This document shows positions 10,880-22,860 of a DNA stretch of 64,000 nt, in pieces (within the stretch, counting starts at the first letter, position 1; every line of letters begins with the position of its first letter). Origin of the DNA: Petrosia ficiformis. Taxonomy: Eukaryota; Porifera; Demospongiae; Haplosclerida; Petrosiidae. The translations under genes were made by a program, and so were the position numbers. Location: NCBI GenBank assembly GCA_947044365.1, contig OX345636.1:1383501-1447500 (forward strand), read 5' to 3'. The notes below the pieces were generated by a model. The model saw only the letters and a list, made by a program, of their open reading frames with translations. It made no database searches and was not told the origin of the DNA.

Positions 10880-13800
10880 TTAGTCTGAAAAAGAATCTGA
10901 GTTGTAATCAAGTTCATCGATATCATCAGTACTATAGCTAGTGCTGGTACTAGTACTGCCGGATTCTTGAGATAGTACTTGAGTGTCTGTACCCGTTGTA
11001 GCAGTTGGATCTTCATCCACAGAAATGAACGCAGTGGGGCAATCAGTTGGCGGTGGTCTCTTTGAAGGTGATCCTGCTCTCCGAATTTTTGCTTCTACCC
11101 ACTTGGACTTCCTCTTTTTTTCATGACGAACATCCAACTTATGGAAAAATGAATTTAAACCTAACCAAGGAACGAAAAAAGGAAAATAAATTAAAATGAT
11201 GAATAATATGGTATCCTAAAGCCAGGATTTCATAATAATTAATTAATAACTACAGCTATATGTACATTTACATATTTATTATTATAGTATATAAGATATC
11301 ATTGTAGAGAAACAAAAATTACAAGAAAATGTGCAGCACATAAAAATAATTATGCATTATTTAAACAAAATAGTTTTACTGCGGCCCATATAGACAAAGA
11401 ATCCACACGGACAGTACATGGGTATAAATATGGTGAAACAAGAAGGTAATTCACATTAAAATGAGTACGATATATACGTACAACATACTGACAGATACAT
11501 GAGTAACATATATAACACAATGACAACTATGGTAGAAAGTAATTCACAATTTCATATTACACTGACAGATACCTGTGTAAGATATCCACAAAGCATAACG
11601 TGAACGACAACTAAATATGACAAAAATAATTCACATTACACTGACAGATACCTGAGTAAGATATCCACAAAGCATAACGTGAACAACGACAACTAAATAT
11701 GACAAATATTATTCACATTACACTGACAGATACCTGAGTAAGATATCCACAAAGCATAACGTGAACAACGACAACTAAATATGACAAATATTATTCACAT
11801 TACACTGACAGATACCTGAGTAAGATATCCACAAAGCATAACGTGAACAACGACAACTAAATATGACAAAAATAATTCACATTACACTGACAGATACCTG
11901 AGTGAGATATCCACAAAGCATAACGTGAACAACGACAACTAAATATGACAAATATTATTCACATTACACTGACAGATACCTGAGTAAGATATCCACAAAG
12001 CATAACGTGAACAACGACAACTAAATATGACAAAAACAATTCACATTACACTGACAGATACCTGAGTAAGATATCCACAAAGCATAACGTGAACAACGAC
12101 AACTAAATATGACAAATATTATTCACATTACACTGACAGATACCTGAGTAAGATATCCACAAAGCATAACGTGAACAACGACAACTAAATATGACAAATA
12201 TTATTCACATTACACTGACAGATACCTGAGTAAGATATCCACAAAGCATAACGTGAACGACAACTAAATATGACAAAAATAATTCACATTACACTGACAG
12301 ACACCTGAGTGAGATATCCACAAAGCATAACGTGAACAACGACAACTAAATATGACAAGTATTATTCACATTACACTGACAGATACCTGAGTAAGATATC
12401 CACAAAGCATAACGTGAACAACGACAACTAAATATGACAAATATTATTCACATTACACTGACAGACACCTGAGTGAGATATCCACAAAGCATAACGTGAA
12501 CAACGACAACTAAATATGACAAGTATTATTCACATTACACTGACAGATACCTGAGTAAGATATCCACAAAGCATAACGTGAACAACGACAACTAAATATG
12601 ACAAATATTATTCACATTACACTGACAGATACCTGAGTAAGATATCCACAAAGCATAACGTGAACAACGACAACTAAATATGACAAAAATAATTCACATT
12701 ACACTGACAGATACCTGAGTAAGATATCCACAAAGCATAACGGGAACAACGACAACTAAATATGACAAATATTATTCACATTACACTGACAGATACCTGA
12801 GTAAGATATCCACAAAGCATAACGTGAACAACGACAACTAAATATGACAAATATTATTCACATTACACTGACAGATACCTGAGTAAGATATCCACAAAGC
12901 ATAACGTGAACAACGACAACTAAATATGACAAAAATAATTCACATTACACTGACAGATACCTGAGTGAGATATCCACAAAGCATAACGTGAACAACGACA
13001 ACTAAATATGACAAATATTATTCACATTACACTGACAGATACCTGAGTAAGATATCCACAAAGCATAACGTGAACAACGACAACTAAATATGACAAAAAC
13101 AATTCACATTACACTGACAGATACCTGAGTAAGATATCCACAAAGCATAACGTGAACAACGACAACTAAATATGACAAATATTATTCACATTACACTGAC
13201 AGATACCTGAGTAAGATATCCACAAACCATAACGTGAACAACGACACAGTGACAGAAAGACATTTCACAGTGTGTATACTGACAAATTAGAGAGAAAAAA
13301 GAAGTGATCATAGTCTGCTCACTTTGTGAACGCCACGGCAGTGAATGCGTAACAATAACATTTTCATCTTCATGATCGCTCTCATCAGTCATAAAATCGA
13401 CAGTAACTTTCTTCCAAACTGGTTGTTCAGAGGACTTGACATAACTTCCTCTACGATCAAAGAGCTATTGTAAAAGAGATAGAAAGCACATTTGAAGTCA
13501 TTGATCTAGTTATCATTATCCTTACTCGGTGACGGCGGGCACATCCTCTCCTGTCCTTCTTCCTTTTCTTAACTATATCTAATTGTGCTCCAGCTGCTGA
13601 TAACTCTCTGTAGGAGCGCTTTTGTGTTTCAAAGTGGCGATGAATTGCACCTATAATTGTATTTAATACTTTGTCTTGGAAATTATAGAACTTACGATGA
13701 AGATCATGAGCATTATAACTGAACTCTTTCATTTCCTTCTTTATTTCGTCAAATATCCTTTTGTTATTTACGTGGTCAGCCCTATTGAATAGAAGCAATT

Positions 13801-14887
13801 AAGAGGATGTATTAACCCAAAAGCACAGAATATTTTACTTGCCAAGTTAATTATATTTATTACAGTCACAAGCTAAGTCTATCTGAACATATTGGTTAAG
13901 TACATTCAAAATATACACTTAAGTACAGTATACTTATTGCACTTGTACCTTTCATCGAAATCAAATTCTTTGTCCAGTACAGAGTAGCAAGATTTAACTT
14001 TTTCCTACAAAAATATAAATCACATAACTTATACACACTATGTAGTAAATCACAGTGAACATAACTTCTTTAAAATTTTGGTTATATATTTCATAGATGT
14101 GGAGGAATTTTACTATATAGAGTATAAATGCACTTCACATACCATAATTATAGTACTATAAGTCTCATTAGCAATCCCAGTATAAAGTCATCAACCACAA
14201 GTGTAATATCAGTTTCTTATAATATAGTAACTCAACAAATAGATTTAATAAACCAAAGAATTTATACAACAAGAGAACATATGGATAAACAACATAAGGT
14301 CCATTTATAGTAACAATCAAGTGATATTAATTTACACCTAAAGTACAAGTAATCAAATGGTACACAGCTCTGCATCAGTGGTGATATGCCACAACAAGAT
14401 ATCACTGTAAAATTAATTATCTGAATGCAATTTGTCAGTTTTACTACAATTACAATAATAGAGTTGTAGCCAGTAATCTCAACTTCATATTCTTACAATA
14501 AATTTCCTGATGCTAACTACATTATAGTTTTAGTTCACTAGTTGAATTACAAGATATCTGGGACTTATATGGTATGCCAATCATTACTGCATCTATGTCT
14601 CATGCAACAATAACCGTATATCTTACCAACATATCCTTCACAACTTTTTTGCTTTTTTTACAACCAGCGTTGTGGTCAATTGCTTGTGATTTCTCCAATG
14701 TTTCAATTTTATCTGTCAGAACATTAATTTGACTGGCTTGATTGTCCAGTTTATCCAAGATGGACTCTAAAATCCTCTGTTGGTTATTCAGCAACTGCTT
14801 AGATGAAATTTCAGGCGAAATTGGAGTTGAAGAAGATAAAGAAGAAGAACGTCGAGGAGTAGTTGAAACATAGCATCTACCAGACAT
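10880..14887 (-). CDS. Transposon companion protein, coiled-coil plus LPWRS-type C-terminal motif, 331 aa
   Basis: Five exons on the minus strand: 14887-14627, 14004-13949, 13781-13526, 13464-13323, 11160-10880. They total 996 nt (331 codons plus stop) and every junction is in phase. Residues 30-75 form a coiled coil (SKQLLNNQQRILESILDKLD). The middle exons are Lys/Arg-rich and probably helical. Exons 4-5 encode an acidic patch (DFMTDESDHEDE), then SLPWRSQSLNSFFHKLDVRH, a basic stretch and a Ser/Thr-rich acidic tail. I recognise the PWRS...N.FF..LD.RH pattern as recurring in invertebrate transposon-associated proteins, but I know no established function. It starts 83 bp from the divergent transposase start, so the two are probably co-expressed. 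A related exon lies at 55.6 kb. Role in transposition (DNA binding or targeting) is inferred. Confidence 0.75.
11562..13245. repeat. 82-bp tandem repeat, about 21 copies, inside an intron
   Basis: The unit contains ctgacagatacctgagtaag and cacaaagcataacgtgaac; spacing is 82 bp, or 79 bp in copies lacking an aac triplet. Copies are nearly identical apart from a few alternating variants (aaaaataatt versus aaatattatt; gtgag versus gtaag). More degenerate copies begin at about 11440. It fills the 2.16-kb last intron of the minus-strand companion gene, starting close to its splice donor. Confidence 0.93.
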
Positions 14888-14970
14888 GGTGATTTCAAGA
14901 TTTCCCGCTCAGTATATTATGGGCGTGCGCACTGCTACCAAAAATTATAGATCTACGTACTCGATTATAC
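14888..14970. promoter_or_regulatory. Short divergent intergenic region between companion gene and transposase
   Basis: Only 83 bp separate the two start codons, so promoter or 5' leader functions for both must lie here or within the first exons. It is locally more GC-rich (gggcgtgcgcactgc) than the flanks. No clear TATA box was identified. Confidence 0.45.
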
Positions 14971-17900
14971 ATGGATCGTATACATCGTCGTAGAAAGATG
15001 TTCTGCCCTCACTGCCACAGAATTCTTGGGAAAACTGCCTACTATCGCCATAAGCTGAAGTACTATAACTCAGATAATGACTGTTGGACAGAACAATCAA
15101 CAAACATTTTTAAACCAGATGGAGGTAATGTTGAGTCTAGCACAGTAAATGCACTGGACCAGGAAATGCTTCTTCAAGATGAAAGTCAGTATCAAGAAGA
15201 TGACCAAGATGTAGACACATTAAATAATGTGAGTATCTATCTCGTAGTTTTTGATGCATGCATATGCATGTGAAATTTGAATTGCGACACATTTACTTTA
15301 ATAAATTTATTGGTTTTAATTGTATAGGAAACTGATGTTGCTAGTGCCAAGGAAGAAGATGATACAGAAGAGGAGATGGAATTACAAGAGGTAAACTATG
15401 GTATAATATTTACTTGTTTGTAATTCGCTGCGATAAACATGTATAATTATGATTATAGCAATTATATAATTATTAATTTTTTTATTGTATATAAATTATA
15501 TATAATTATATATATATAGGCCATCCTCTCAGAACTTGTTGAATTGGCTGCTGATTCAGAGGATGACGATTATGATGATCCACAAACACAGACATTGAAT
15601 CCTGCATTCCGATTCCTAATCATGATTCTATTGTTTTGGCAATCAGTTTACAAAATTACTGATAGTGCTATAGCAGTGCTATGGAAACTACTGCTAATTT
15701 TCTTCAATGCTTTTAGCAGACTGTTTCAAGTACCGGCTATTCGTGAAGCTGCAGAAAAGTTGCCAAAGTCATTGCCAACACTGCTGAGAGAAGTAAATAT
15801 TGACCTAAACACTTTTGCTCAGTACGTTGTTTGTGTAAGATGTCATTCTCTATATGAATACAAAGAATGTCTTACTGAAAGAAATGGAAAGCAAGAATCT
15901 ATGAAATGCATGTTTGTGGAATATCCTAGACATCCACAGCAGTCTCGACGGCAACCTTGTGGTGAAATGTTACTCAAATATGTAAAGAGTGTTAGTGGAA
16001 AGTGTAGGCTTAAACCTCGTAAAGTCTTTTGCTCTTATGATTTAATTACTTCAATATCAAAAATATTGAATGAAAATGGTATCATAAATTTACTACAGGA
16101 GTGGAAATCAAGAGTTAATAGTACCATTTGTCTCAGCGATGTTTGTGACGGCCGACTCTGGAAAGAGTTTCAAGCACAATGTTCCAACGATTCTAATTCT
16201 GTTTGTGAAGTTGTCAACCTTGCATTCATGCTCAATGTCGATTGGTTTAATCCATTCAAAACAGGGACATACTCTGCAGGTGTAATTTATCTCACTATAC
16301 TTAACATTCCAAGGAGATTCAGATTCAAAGAGAATTATACTATCCTTGCAGGTTTGATACCAGGACCACACGAACCAAGTTTATCGTTGAATTCTTACTT
16401 AACACCTCTAGTTCAGCAGTTGGATGCTCTCAATGATGGCATTAGAGTGAGTACAGTCAATAATGGTAACATTATAGTTTATGGAAGATTGCTGTGTGTG
16501 TCTTCAGACATACCTGCTTCCCGAAAAATTTGTGGTTTCCTTGGTCATCATGCAAAAATGGCTTGTAACAAATGTTATAAAGAATTTAAACGTGTCAATG
16601 ACAAAACTGATTACTCAGGTTATGACGTTTCAGGGTGGAAACTTCGAACTAACTGCAATCATAGGAAGTATATTGCACCATACTACAAGTTAGAGACGCA
16701 AAAGAAGAGAAAAGAGCTGGAAAATAAGTATGGAATTCGTTCTTCGGTGCTACTGGATTTACAATACTTTGATGTTATTAGAAGTTGTGTTATTGATCCA
16801 ATGCACAACCTTTTCCTGGGAACATCAAAGCATATTATGCATTTGTGGTTGAGCAACAAAATTTTATCTATCAAAGATTTGACTACAATCCAAGACAAAG
16901 TTAATTCTTTGAATGTGCCAAATGAGATTGGTAGAATTCCTTGCAAGATTGCTTCATCCTTTGCTGACTTCACTGCAGATGAATGGAAGAACTGGACACT
17001 TATATACTCTCTGTATTGTCTTCATGATGTGTTGCCACAATCACATTTTCAGGTATGGAAAATGTTTGTCAAGGTGTGCAGAAAGCTTTGCAAACACAAC
17101 ATTCTCATTCAAGATGCACTGGAAGCACAGACACTGCTCGTTGCATTTAACAAAAGAATAGAAGGTTTGTATGGTCCTCAAAGCTGCACAATGAATATGC
17201 ATTTACACTGCCATATTTTCGAATGCATATTAGACATGGGCCCTATTTACTCTTTTTGGTGCTTTCCTTATGAAAGAATGAATGGGCTCCTGGGTGCTTA
17301 TCCTACAAATAACCACAACATCACTGTGCAGATGATGAGAAAGTTCTTAATGCATTCACAACTTGATCATTCTTTGCTAAAATGTCAACTTCCTACTGAC
17401 CTCCATAGTGACTTAGATAGTTCTGTGCATCTTTTAAATAGAACTGCTTCCTTATCTGGTTCTCAACAACTCTCAGTTACTGAGTCTTTGGCATATGAAC
17501 AGATGAGAGACTTCATCCATTTGAATCCTGCTCTCGTTGACCTGCAATGTTTAAACTGTACTTGTTGCTTGGCATCACCAATTAAAGAAACATTTTTTGA
17601 TTCATTTGAGTTAGATCAAATAAAAGATATTTATACAAATGTTCTATATGGACCTGAATGTGAAATAGATGTTCCCAGATTACATTTGTCATCCCAAAAC
17701 TGTGTGATTAATGAACAATATTTTACATCGGAATTTTCCCTCACACAAAAATCTTCATACATTCATGCACATTGGCCAAAACAAAACCTTCAGCTAGGGA
17801 ATGTTCAGAAATTCGTTCTTCATACAGTCCAAATACGCCAAAGAGGCTCATCAGAGATTGTGAAGAAAAGTTACATTATGGCATTTGTTAGATGGAATGA

Positions 17901-18090
17901 TTGTTTGGATTTTTCCCAGTTTAATCAGTATAAAGAAACATTCTTTACTTGGTCTACACTTCAGTCACACAGTTCATTTCTTCCAGTTCATAGGATTTTT
18001 TGCAAAGCAGCTGTTGGAATAACTGATTTAAGTTATAGTGGTATAAAGTTGAGAATAGCTGTTTCAGTTCCAGTTCATGAACCTATTTAA
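14971..18090 (+). CDS. CACTA/EnSpm-type (Tnp2-like) transposase, 963 aa
   Basis: Exons 14971-15228, 15328-15390, 15520-18090, all joined in phase 0 (2892 nt). The N-terminus has a small zinc-finger-like motif (CPHC...H...H, residues about 7-25), then an acidic linker rich in D/E and Q. The third exon carries the transposase core: a D.PASRK.CGF.GHH..MACNKC block near residue 437, and DPMHNLFLGTSKH near residue 533, which I recognise as the signature of Tnp2/EnSpm transposases. FPYERMNGLLG follows. Catalytic acidic residues are expected in these blocks, but I could not assign all of them. The frame is intact, so the copy may be active or recently so. No membrane role is likely despite a hydrophobic stretch near residues 120-165. 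Confidence 0.88.
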
Positions 18091-18333
18091 ACTGCATCAT
18101 ACATAATTGTAGCTATATATGTTAATTACTTACAATGACTATATCAAGTTTGGTTATAGTTGCACACGCACAGTAATTAATTTTCAGAATAATTATATAT
18201 ATATCATGTAAAATTACTCAACAAATCACAATGTACCCATGGAAAAGGTAGTGCACTTATTTAATTAATGCATACATATTATAATAATATTATTATACAT
18301 TAAAATTACAAGCAAAACTGATGTGTACATCCA

Positions 18334-19080
18334 TCAATGAACTTCATTTTTCTCAAGGGCTAGATGGACAAGTTTTTCTGCTCTGCTCTGTGATTCAATA
18401 ATTTCATTACGCCAGAAGTAACGCACCGTCTCTTTTTCTTCTAATGCCTTTGCCTCAAGTTTCTTATATTCGATCTTTAGTTTTCCGTAGGCATCACGAT
18501 AATGCCTTTCTCCACTAACAGCTTGATTTATCTCTTTTTTTAGTCTATTATGATACACTGTCAGTGCAACTTTGTCAAGGGCACTAATGGAGGAAGTTTT
18601 AAGTAATGGCTCCTTTACTTTTGGATCCTTAAAGCTTGGAGAACTGTCTGTATACCATGAATATTTAGATTTCATTGCCATCCACTCCTCATGAACTTTA
18701 TCACGAACAAGCTGGTCTTCAACTAAAAGGTCATCAAATCTCCAATCTCCTGGAAACTCATCACTGGATTTATATCTTGTAATATTCACTTTTTCTAAAG
18801 TTTCTTGTTTAGCACACTCCAGACTCTCTTCTAATGGTGGCTTACAAGACATCAGCCAACTCTCTACTTTCCCCTCGTAGTCAGTTGTGTTACTGTGGCT
18901 CCATGGAGGAGTTAGGAATGGCTGATCATCCTTTAGTGACTGACTGGCTGATTGTTCAGACAGTTTGATTGAAGTTTCTTTAATATTTTGTTTTCTTCTC
19001 CTTTTTTGAAGTGCTCGAAGTCTTCGTTTAGCAACTATCGATCTTTTCCCTCCCATGGAAGGTGCGTGTCTAATATACAC
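18334..19080 (-). CDS. Basic/coiled-coil 248-aa protein inside the CACTA-like element
   Basis: Single uninterrupted exon. Met at 19080 is followed eight residues later by a second Met (MGGKRSIVAKRRLRALQKRR) that may be the true start. The N-terminal 35 residues are extremely Arg/Lys-rich, suggesting nuclear import or nucleic-acid binding. The middle is Trp/acidic (DEFPGDWRFDDLLVEDQLV), and the C-terminal 70 residues form a charged coiled coil. I do not recognise the family. It converges on the transposase, with 243 bp between the two stops, and ends within the repeat-bounded unit, so a transposon accessory protein is the simplest reading. A captured host gene is the alternative. Confidence 0.6.
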   Translation of the reverse strand: MYIRHAPSMGGKRSIVAKRRLRALQKRRRKQNIKETSIKLSEQSASQSLKDDQPFLTPPWSHSNTTDYEGKVESWLMSCKPPLEESLECAKQETLEKVNITRYKSSDEFPGDWRFDDLLVEDQLVRDKVHEEWMAMKSKYSWYTDSSPSFKDPKVKEPLLKTSSISALDKVALTVYHNRLKKEINQAVSGERHYRDAYGKLKIEYKKLEAKALEEKETVRYFWRNEIIESQSRAEKLVHLALEKNEVH

Positions 19081-19219
19081 GAGTCTGCATTTGTAAATGT
19101 AGCTCAGTATACGGCCGTTATATTATTAGTATACTTGTTAACGACATACTCGTCGATATATTAGTCTGCATTACAGACGTATGTATTATTGACGATACTA
19201 ATGCATACGGTACACTTTC

Positions 19220-19440
19220 ACGCGGTGTCCTATGTATTAAGATCAAGTAGTCCTATGTATTAAGTTCAAGTAGTCCTATATCCTAGCATGTGTTGGGATA
19301 TCCTTTGATACTTGGACTTGTATCTACATGTGTGGGTTCTAAGTCCAAGTAGTCCTATGTCCTAGGATATGTTTGGATATACTTTGATGTTTGGACTTGT
19401 ATTTATGTGTCCTGTAGGAGATCAGTTTACATTCTCTAAA
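19220..19440. repeat. Right repeat block of the CACTA-like unit
   Basis: About three degenerate units of the same tcctatgtcctaggatat / acttggacttgtatcta family as the left block, preceded by two short agtcctatgtattaagttca units. The order is mirrored relative to the left block (short units inside, long units outside), but the strand orientation is the same. Confidence 0.75.
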
Positions 19441-20244
19441 ATTACTTAAAGTAAGCATGTGTGCTTTGAAGCGAAATCTTTTGACTTCAATGCATTCCAT
19501 TGCTTTTGAATCACAGTGAAAAATAGTCCACCTCTACTCATGTATAGTCTCTTGCACATAAAGTATGTCAAATTCCATCTCCTTACAATCCTCCGCAGTA
19601 TTCAAATCTTTTCTTTTGTGATTCATTTCACTGTCATAATTCTCACCATTATGAGAGACTATACATGGAACAGAGGTGAATTAAGTTTACTATGATCCTA
19701 AAGACCTAAACATATTATATAATGTGCATGTACATGTAGGTCTAACTTAATATTATGAACAACAATGTGGAAATTTCCCAGGCCCTTGAAACTTGCACAA
19801 ACAATGGGTAAGATACTACATCCTACAAGGTGGTACACTAAAGCTGGAAATATAGGCAAGCATAAACCTGTATAGTGTATACTACTAATTATACTATTTT
19901 ATCAGAAATTACCCCCCGGGAGCAAAGCACAGCACAGGGGGATACTCCCCTATGAAATTTTAAAATGAATGCTGAAATAATTTCAGTATATATAATAATA
20001 TGATACTCTCTGGCATGGGTGACCATAGAGATTTGTCTGATCTTTGTTCACACAAGTAAGTATTCAATACCGCGATGTGCTCATTCATCATGTGTTTGGG
20101 GATCATCACTTTATTGGAGCAAGGTTAGTAATTTTGTACGTTGTCAAAACGTTTTTCGGCATACTTTTAAATGTTTAATTAACCCTTTACCGGCTATAAT
20201 TGCAATTAGCGTTTTCGTTATTAACCACAATTTAATTAAAAAAT
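19441..20244. other. Intergenic, no supported gene
   Basis: AT-rich. A 96-codon frame at 20019-20309 overlaps the inverted-repeat arm and has no domain; I do not regard it as a gene. Confidence 0.45.
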
Positions 20245-22497
20245 TTTGTGTGGGCGGAGCACTTAATATCTATATAACTTTTCAACACTATAACTCTCAT
20301 ATTTTATAAGTCTCAACATTCTAACTTTCTTTGTGAAAAGAAGAGTCTTTAGCAAACCCATTGATGTAAAATGTATGCTTCGCTATCAGCAGGAAGAGAG
20401 AAAGGCGAACATTTGTAAGTATAGTAGTCGACGGGCAACGCCCACTTTTTGTCTAGTCTGTATAACGCCTGAATTTTAAGCAACCGTTACTTTTAACTCA
20501 CTTAGTTATACAGAAGACTTTCTAAGAAAGCCATTGATACCAAAAACATGCTTCGTTAGCAGCAGGAAAGCAGCAAGACGAGTGTTTGAAACTGCAGTAG
20601 TCAGCGGCGACGTCCATACTTAGCGTCTTTATCAGTTTTGTTTGGCCTGGAATCTGACGTTTTCACTAATTTAAACTAACTAAATGTTTTCTTCGTAGTG
20701 TGTGCTTGTTAGTTTCTTCTATATTTAAAGATTTTATCATATATTTGCCTTTTACAATTTATGTTGCAAATCTGCAACATTCGTTAATTAATGCATTACA
20801 TATATATTGTATCTATCAGACTAGTCATGAGTAATCAAGTCAGTCCAACTTATTTGATAGTTAAAAATGCACACATATGTGTATGTATGTGTATGTACAA
20901 TATACATCTACTTGTACATTAGTGCTGTTTTAGTCTACTATAACTAAAACTAAAATCCCTTTTATTAACTGTTAGTTAACAAAACTACATGTATAACTAA
21001 ATTACATGTCTAACTGCAATAACTATAATGAAAATTGACCAATATTGGGAAGTTTTAGTTAACTATATTCTAACATGAAATGTCCCTAGCAACCACATAT
21101 AAGCCTTTATATAACTAGGTAATTATATCATTATATTCTAGCATGAAATGTCCCTCGTAACCACATATAAGCCTTTATATAAGTAAGTAATTATATCACT
21201 ATATTCTAACATGGAATGTTCCTAGCAACTACATATAAGCCTCTAATTATATCACTATATTCCAATATGAAATATCCCTAGCAATTACATATAAGCCTCT
21301 ATGTCCCTAGGTCATTATATCACTATATTCTAACATGAAATGTCCCTAGCAACAACATACATGTATAAGCCTCTATAATTATAACTAGGTAATGATATAA
21401 CTATATTCCCACATGAAATGTCCCTAGCAACCACATATAAGCCTCTAATTATATCACTATATTCTAATATGAAATATCCCTAGCAATTACATATAAGCCT
21501 CTATGTCCCTAGGTCATTATATCACTATATTCTAACAAGAAATGTCCCTCGTAACCACATATAAGCCTCTAATTATATCATTATATTCTAACATGAAATT
21601 TGCCTAGCAACCACTTATAAGCCTCTATATAACTAGCTAATAATATCACTATATTCTAACATGAAATGTACCTAGCAACCACATATAAGCCTTTATATAA
21701 CTAGGTAATTATTCTGACATGAAATGTCCCTAGCAACCACATATAAGCTTTTATATAACTATGTATATAACTGCTTTCATAATGTCCTGTTGTGAATTAA
21801 ATATAGACTACAATCATTTAAATAATTTGCTAATTTCTTGGGTTTTTTTTGGTTAAATTTTCAGAACTAGATACACTTCTCTCAAAGAACTTTTTTTAAA
21901 GACAGAGTTGTTGGTATGACTGGAAAGAATTTTTGTTGAACTTAACCTACCAACAGTCCCTGTGCATGTATACTATAAGACTACTTTATGACATCTCTTC
22001 TTGCTCTGTTAAGGACGGACGAAACTAGCTCCACAATATTATTCTATTTATAAGAATGTAGAGAAAAACTAGAACCCAAGTACTTTATTGTCTTCTGATG
22101 AGTGTTTATATGATGTGATGAGGATAAACAAAGACTCAATAGAGTCCATCCTTGTCATGTTGTATATACTTACTCAACACCTCATAAACATGTGTAGCAT
22201 ATATATGAATGCAATATAATACATGTAAGTGCATTATATAAATTAGTGTCATTGTATTGGTTATACAGTACAAGTCAGATGCAACTTAAAAAGCAAAGTG
22301 GTGGGCGTTGCCCGCATAACTACTACCACTCGCCTTGCTCTTTTCCTACTGATAGCGAAGCATAAATTTTACATCAATGGGTTTGCTAACAACTCTTCTT
22401 TCCAGAAAAGTAAGTTAGAATCTAAAATCTTATACATTATCAGAGTTATATAGACCTGAAAATATCAAATATTAAGCGCACCACCCACACATATGAG
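20245..22497. repeat. 2.25-kb unit with roughly 200-bp inverted arms
   Basis: The left arm 20245-20450 and right arm 22290-22497 are reverse complements at roughly three quarters identity; shared blocks include agcaaacccattgatgtaaaa, gcttcgctatcag and gggcaacgcccac. A third, more diverged copy in the left-arm orientation lies at about 20505-20635. The arms enclose a 68-bp tandem array. No transposase was found. It could be a foldback element or two opposed copies of one MITE. Confidence 0.65.
21060..21780. repeat. 68-bp degenerate tandem repeat, about 10 copies
   Basis: The unit is catgaaatgtccctagcaac followed by cacatataagcctttatata and an attatatcactatattcta tail. The spacing between the first copies is 68 bp; later copies carry deletions. 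Confidence 0.85.
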
Positions 22498-22619
22498 TGT
22501 TCTATTGTATTGTGGCCATACTTATGCATGTGGAAACCTTGAATAAACTTCTATCGCCCACACATTTTTAATAATTTCAATTATAAAGGTCAGATGTTTT
22601 TGGTTCTCTTTTGTTTCTG

Positions 22620-22860
22620 AGCTATTCTATTCCCCAACAGAGAAAGGCAAAGGCACAAGTAAAGAACATTTCTACATCATCTAGTAACGCAGAGAAGTTT
22701 CTGGATCCTTGCAGTAGTAATATGTTTGCTGAAATTGCTGACCGTTTTTGACCTTTTCGATGATTGTGGAGAAACAGTCATAACAGGGAATGCAGATGAC
22801 ATCCATTTTGTCAGTAAACATCTGAATGGTTCTAGTCATAGTATATTTTAGCGAAACAGT
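22620..22860 (+). pseudogene. Short coding-like remnant, family unknown
   Basis: After a possible acceptor at about 22640, one frame reads AEKFLDPCSSNMFAEIADRF then a stop; a second frame takes over with LFDDCGETVITGNADDIHF. The composition looks protein-like, unlike the surrounding DNA, but I cannot place it. Confidence 0.25.

Larger units (their letters stand above)
10146..19440. mobile_element. Probable three-gene CACTA/EnSpm-like transposon
   Basis: Related repeat blocks (10146-10520 and 19220-19440) bracket three genes: 331-aa protein (-), 963-aa Tnp2/EnSpm-type transposase (+) and 248-aa ORF (-). Arrays of subterminal repeats are typical of CACTA elements, and a transposase plus divergent companion gene is a known layout. 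I did not find matching CACTA terminal inverted repeats or a 2-3 bp target duplication, so the exact ends are unproven. The two repeat blocks run in the same orientation, which is not the simple inverted arrangement. Confidence 0.55.

Noticed and set aside
11562..13245. CRISPR array
   Set aside because: The whole 82-bp unit is repeated without unique spacers and lies in a eukaryotic intron.
10146..19440. Simple CACTA terminal inverted repeats at the unit's edges
   Set aside because: I looked for matching CACT...AGTG ends near both repeat blocks and found no convincing pair, so exact boundaries are not claimed.
20019..20309. 96-codon ORF
   Set aside because: It overlaps a repeat arm, has no domain and has AT-driven composition.
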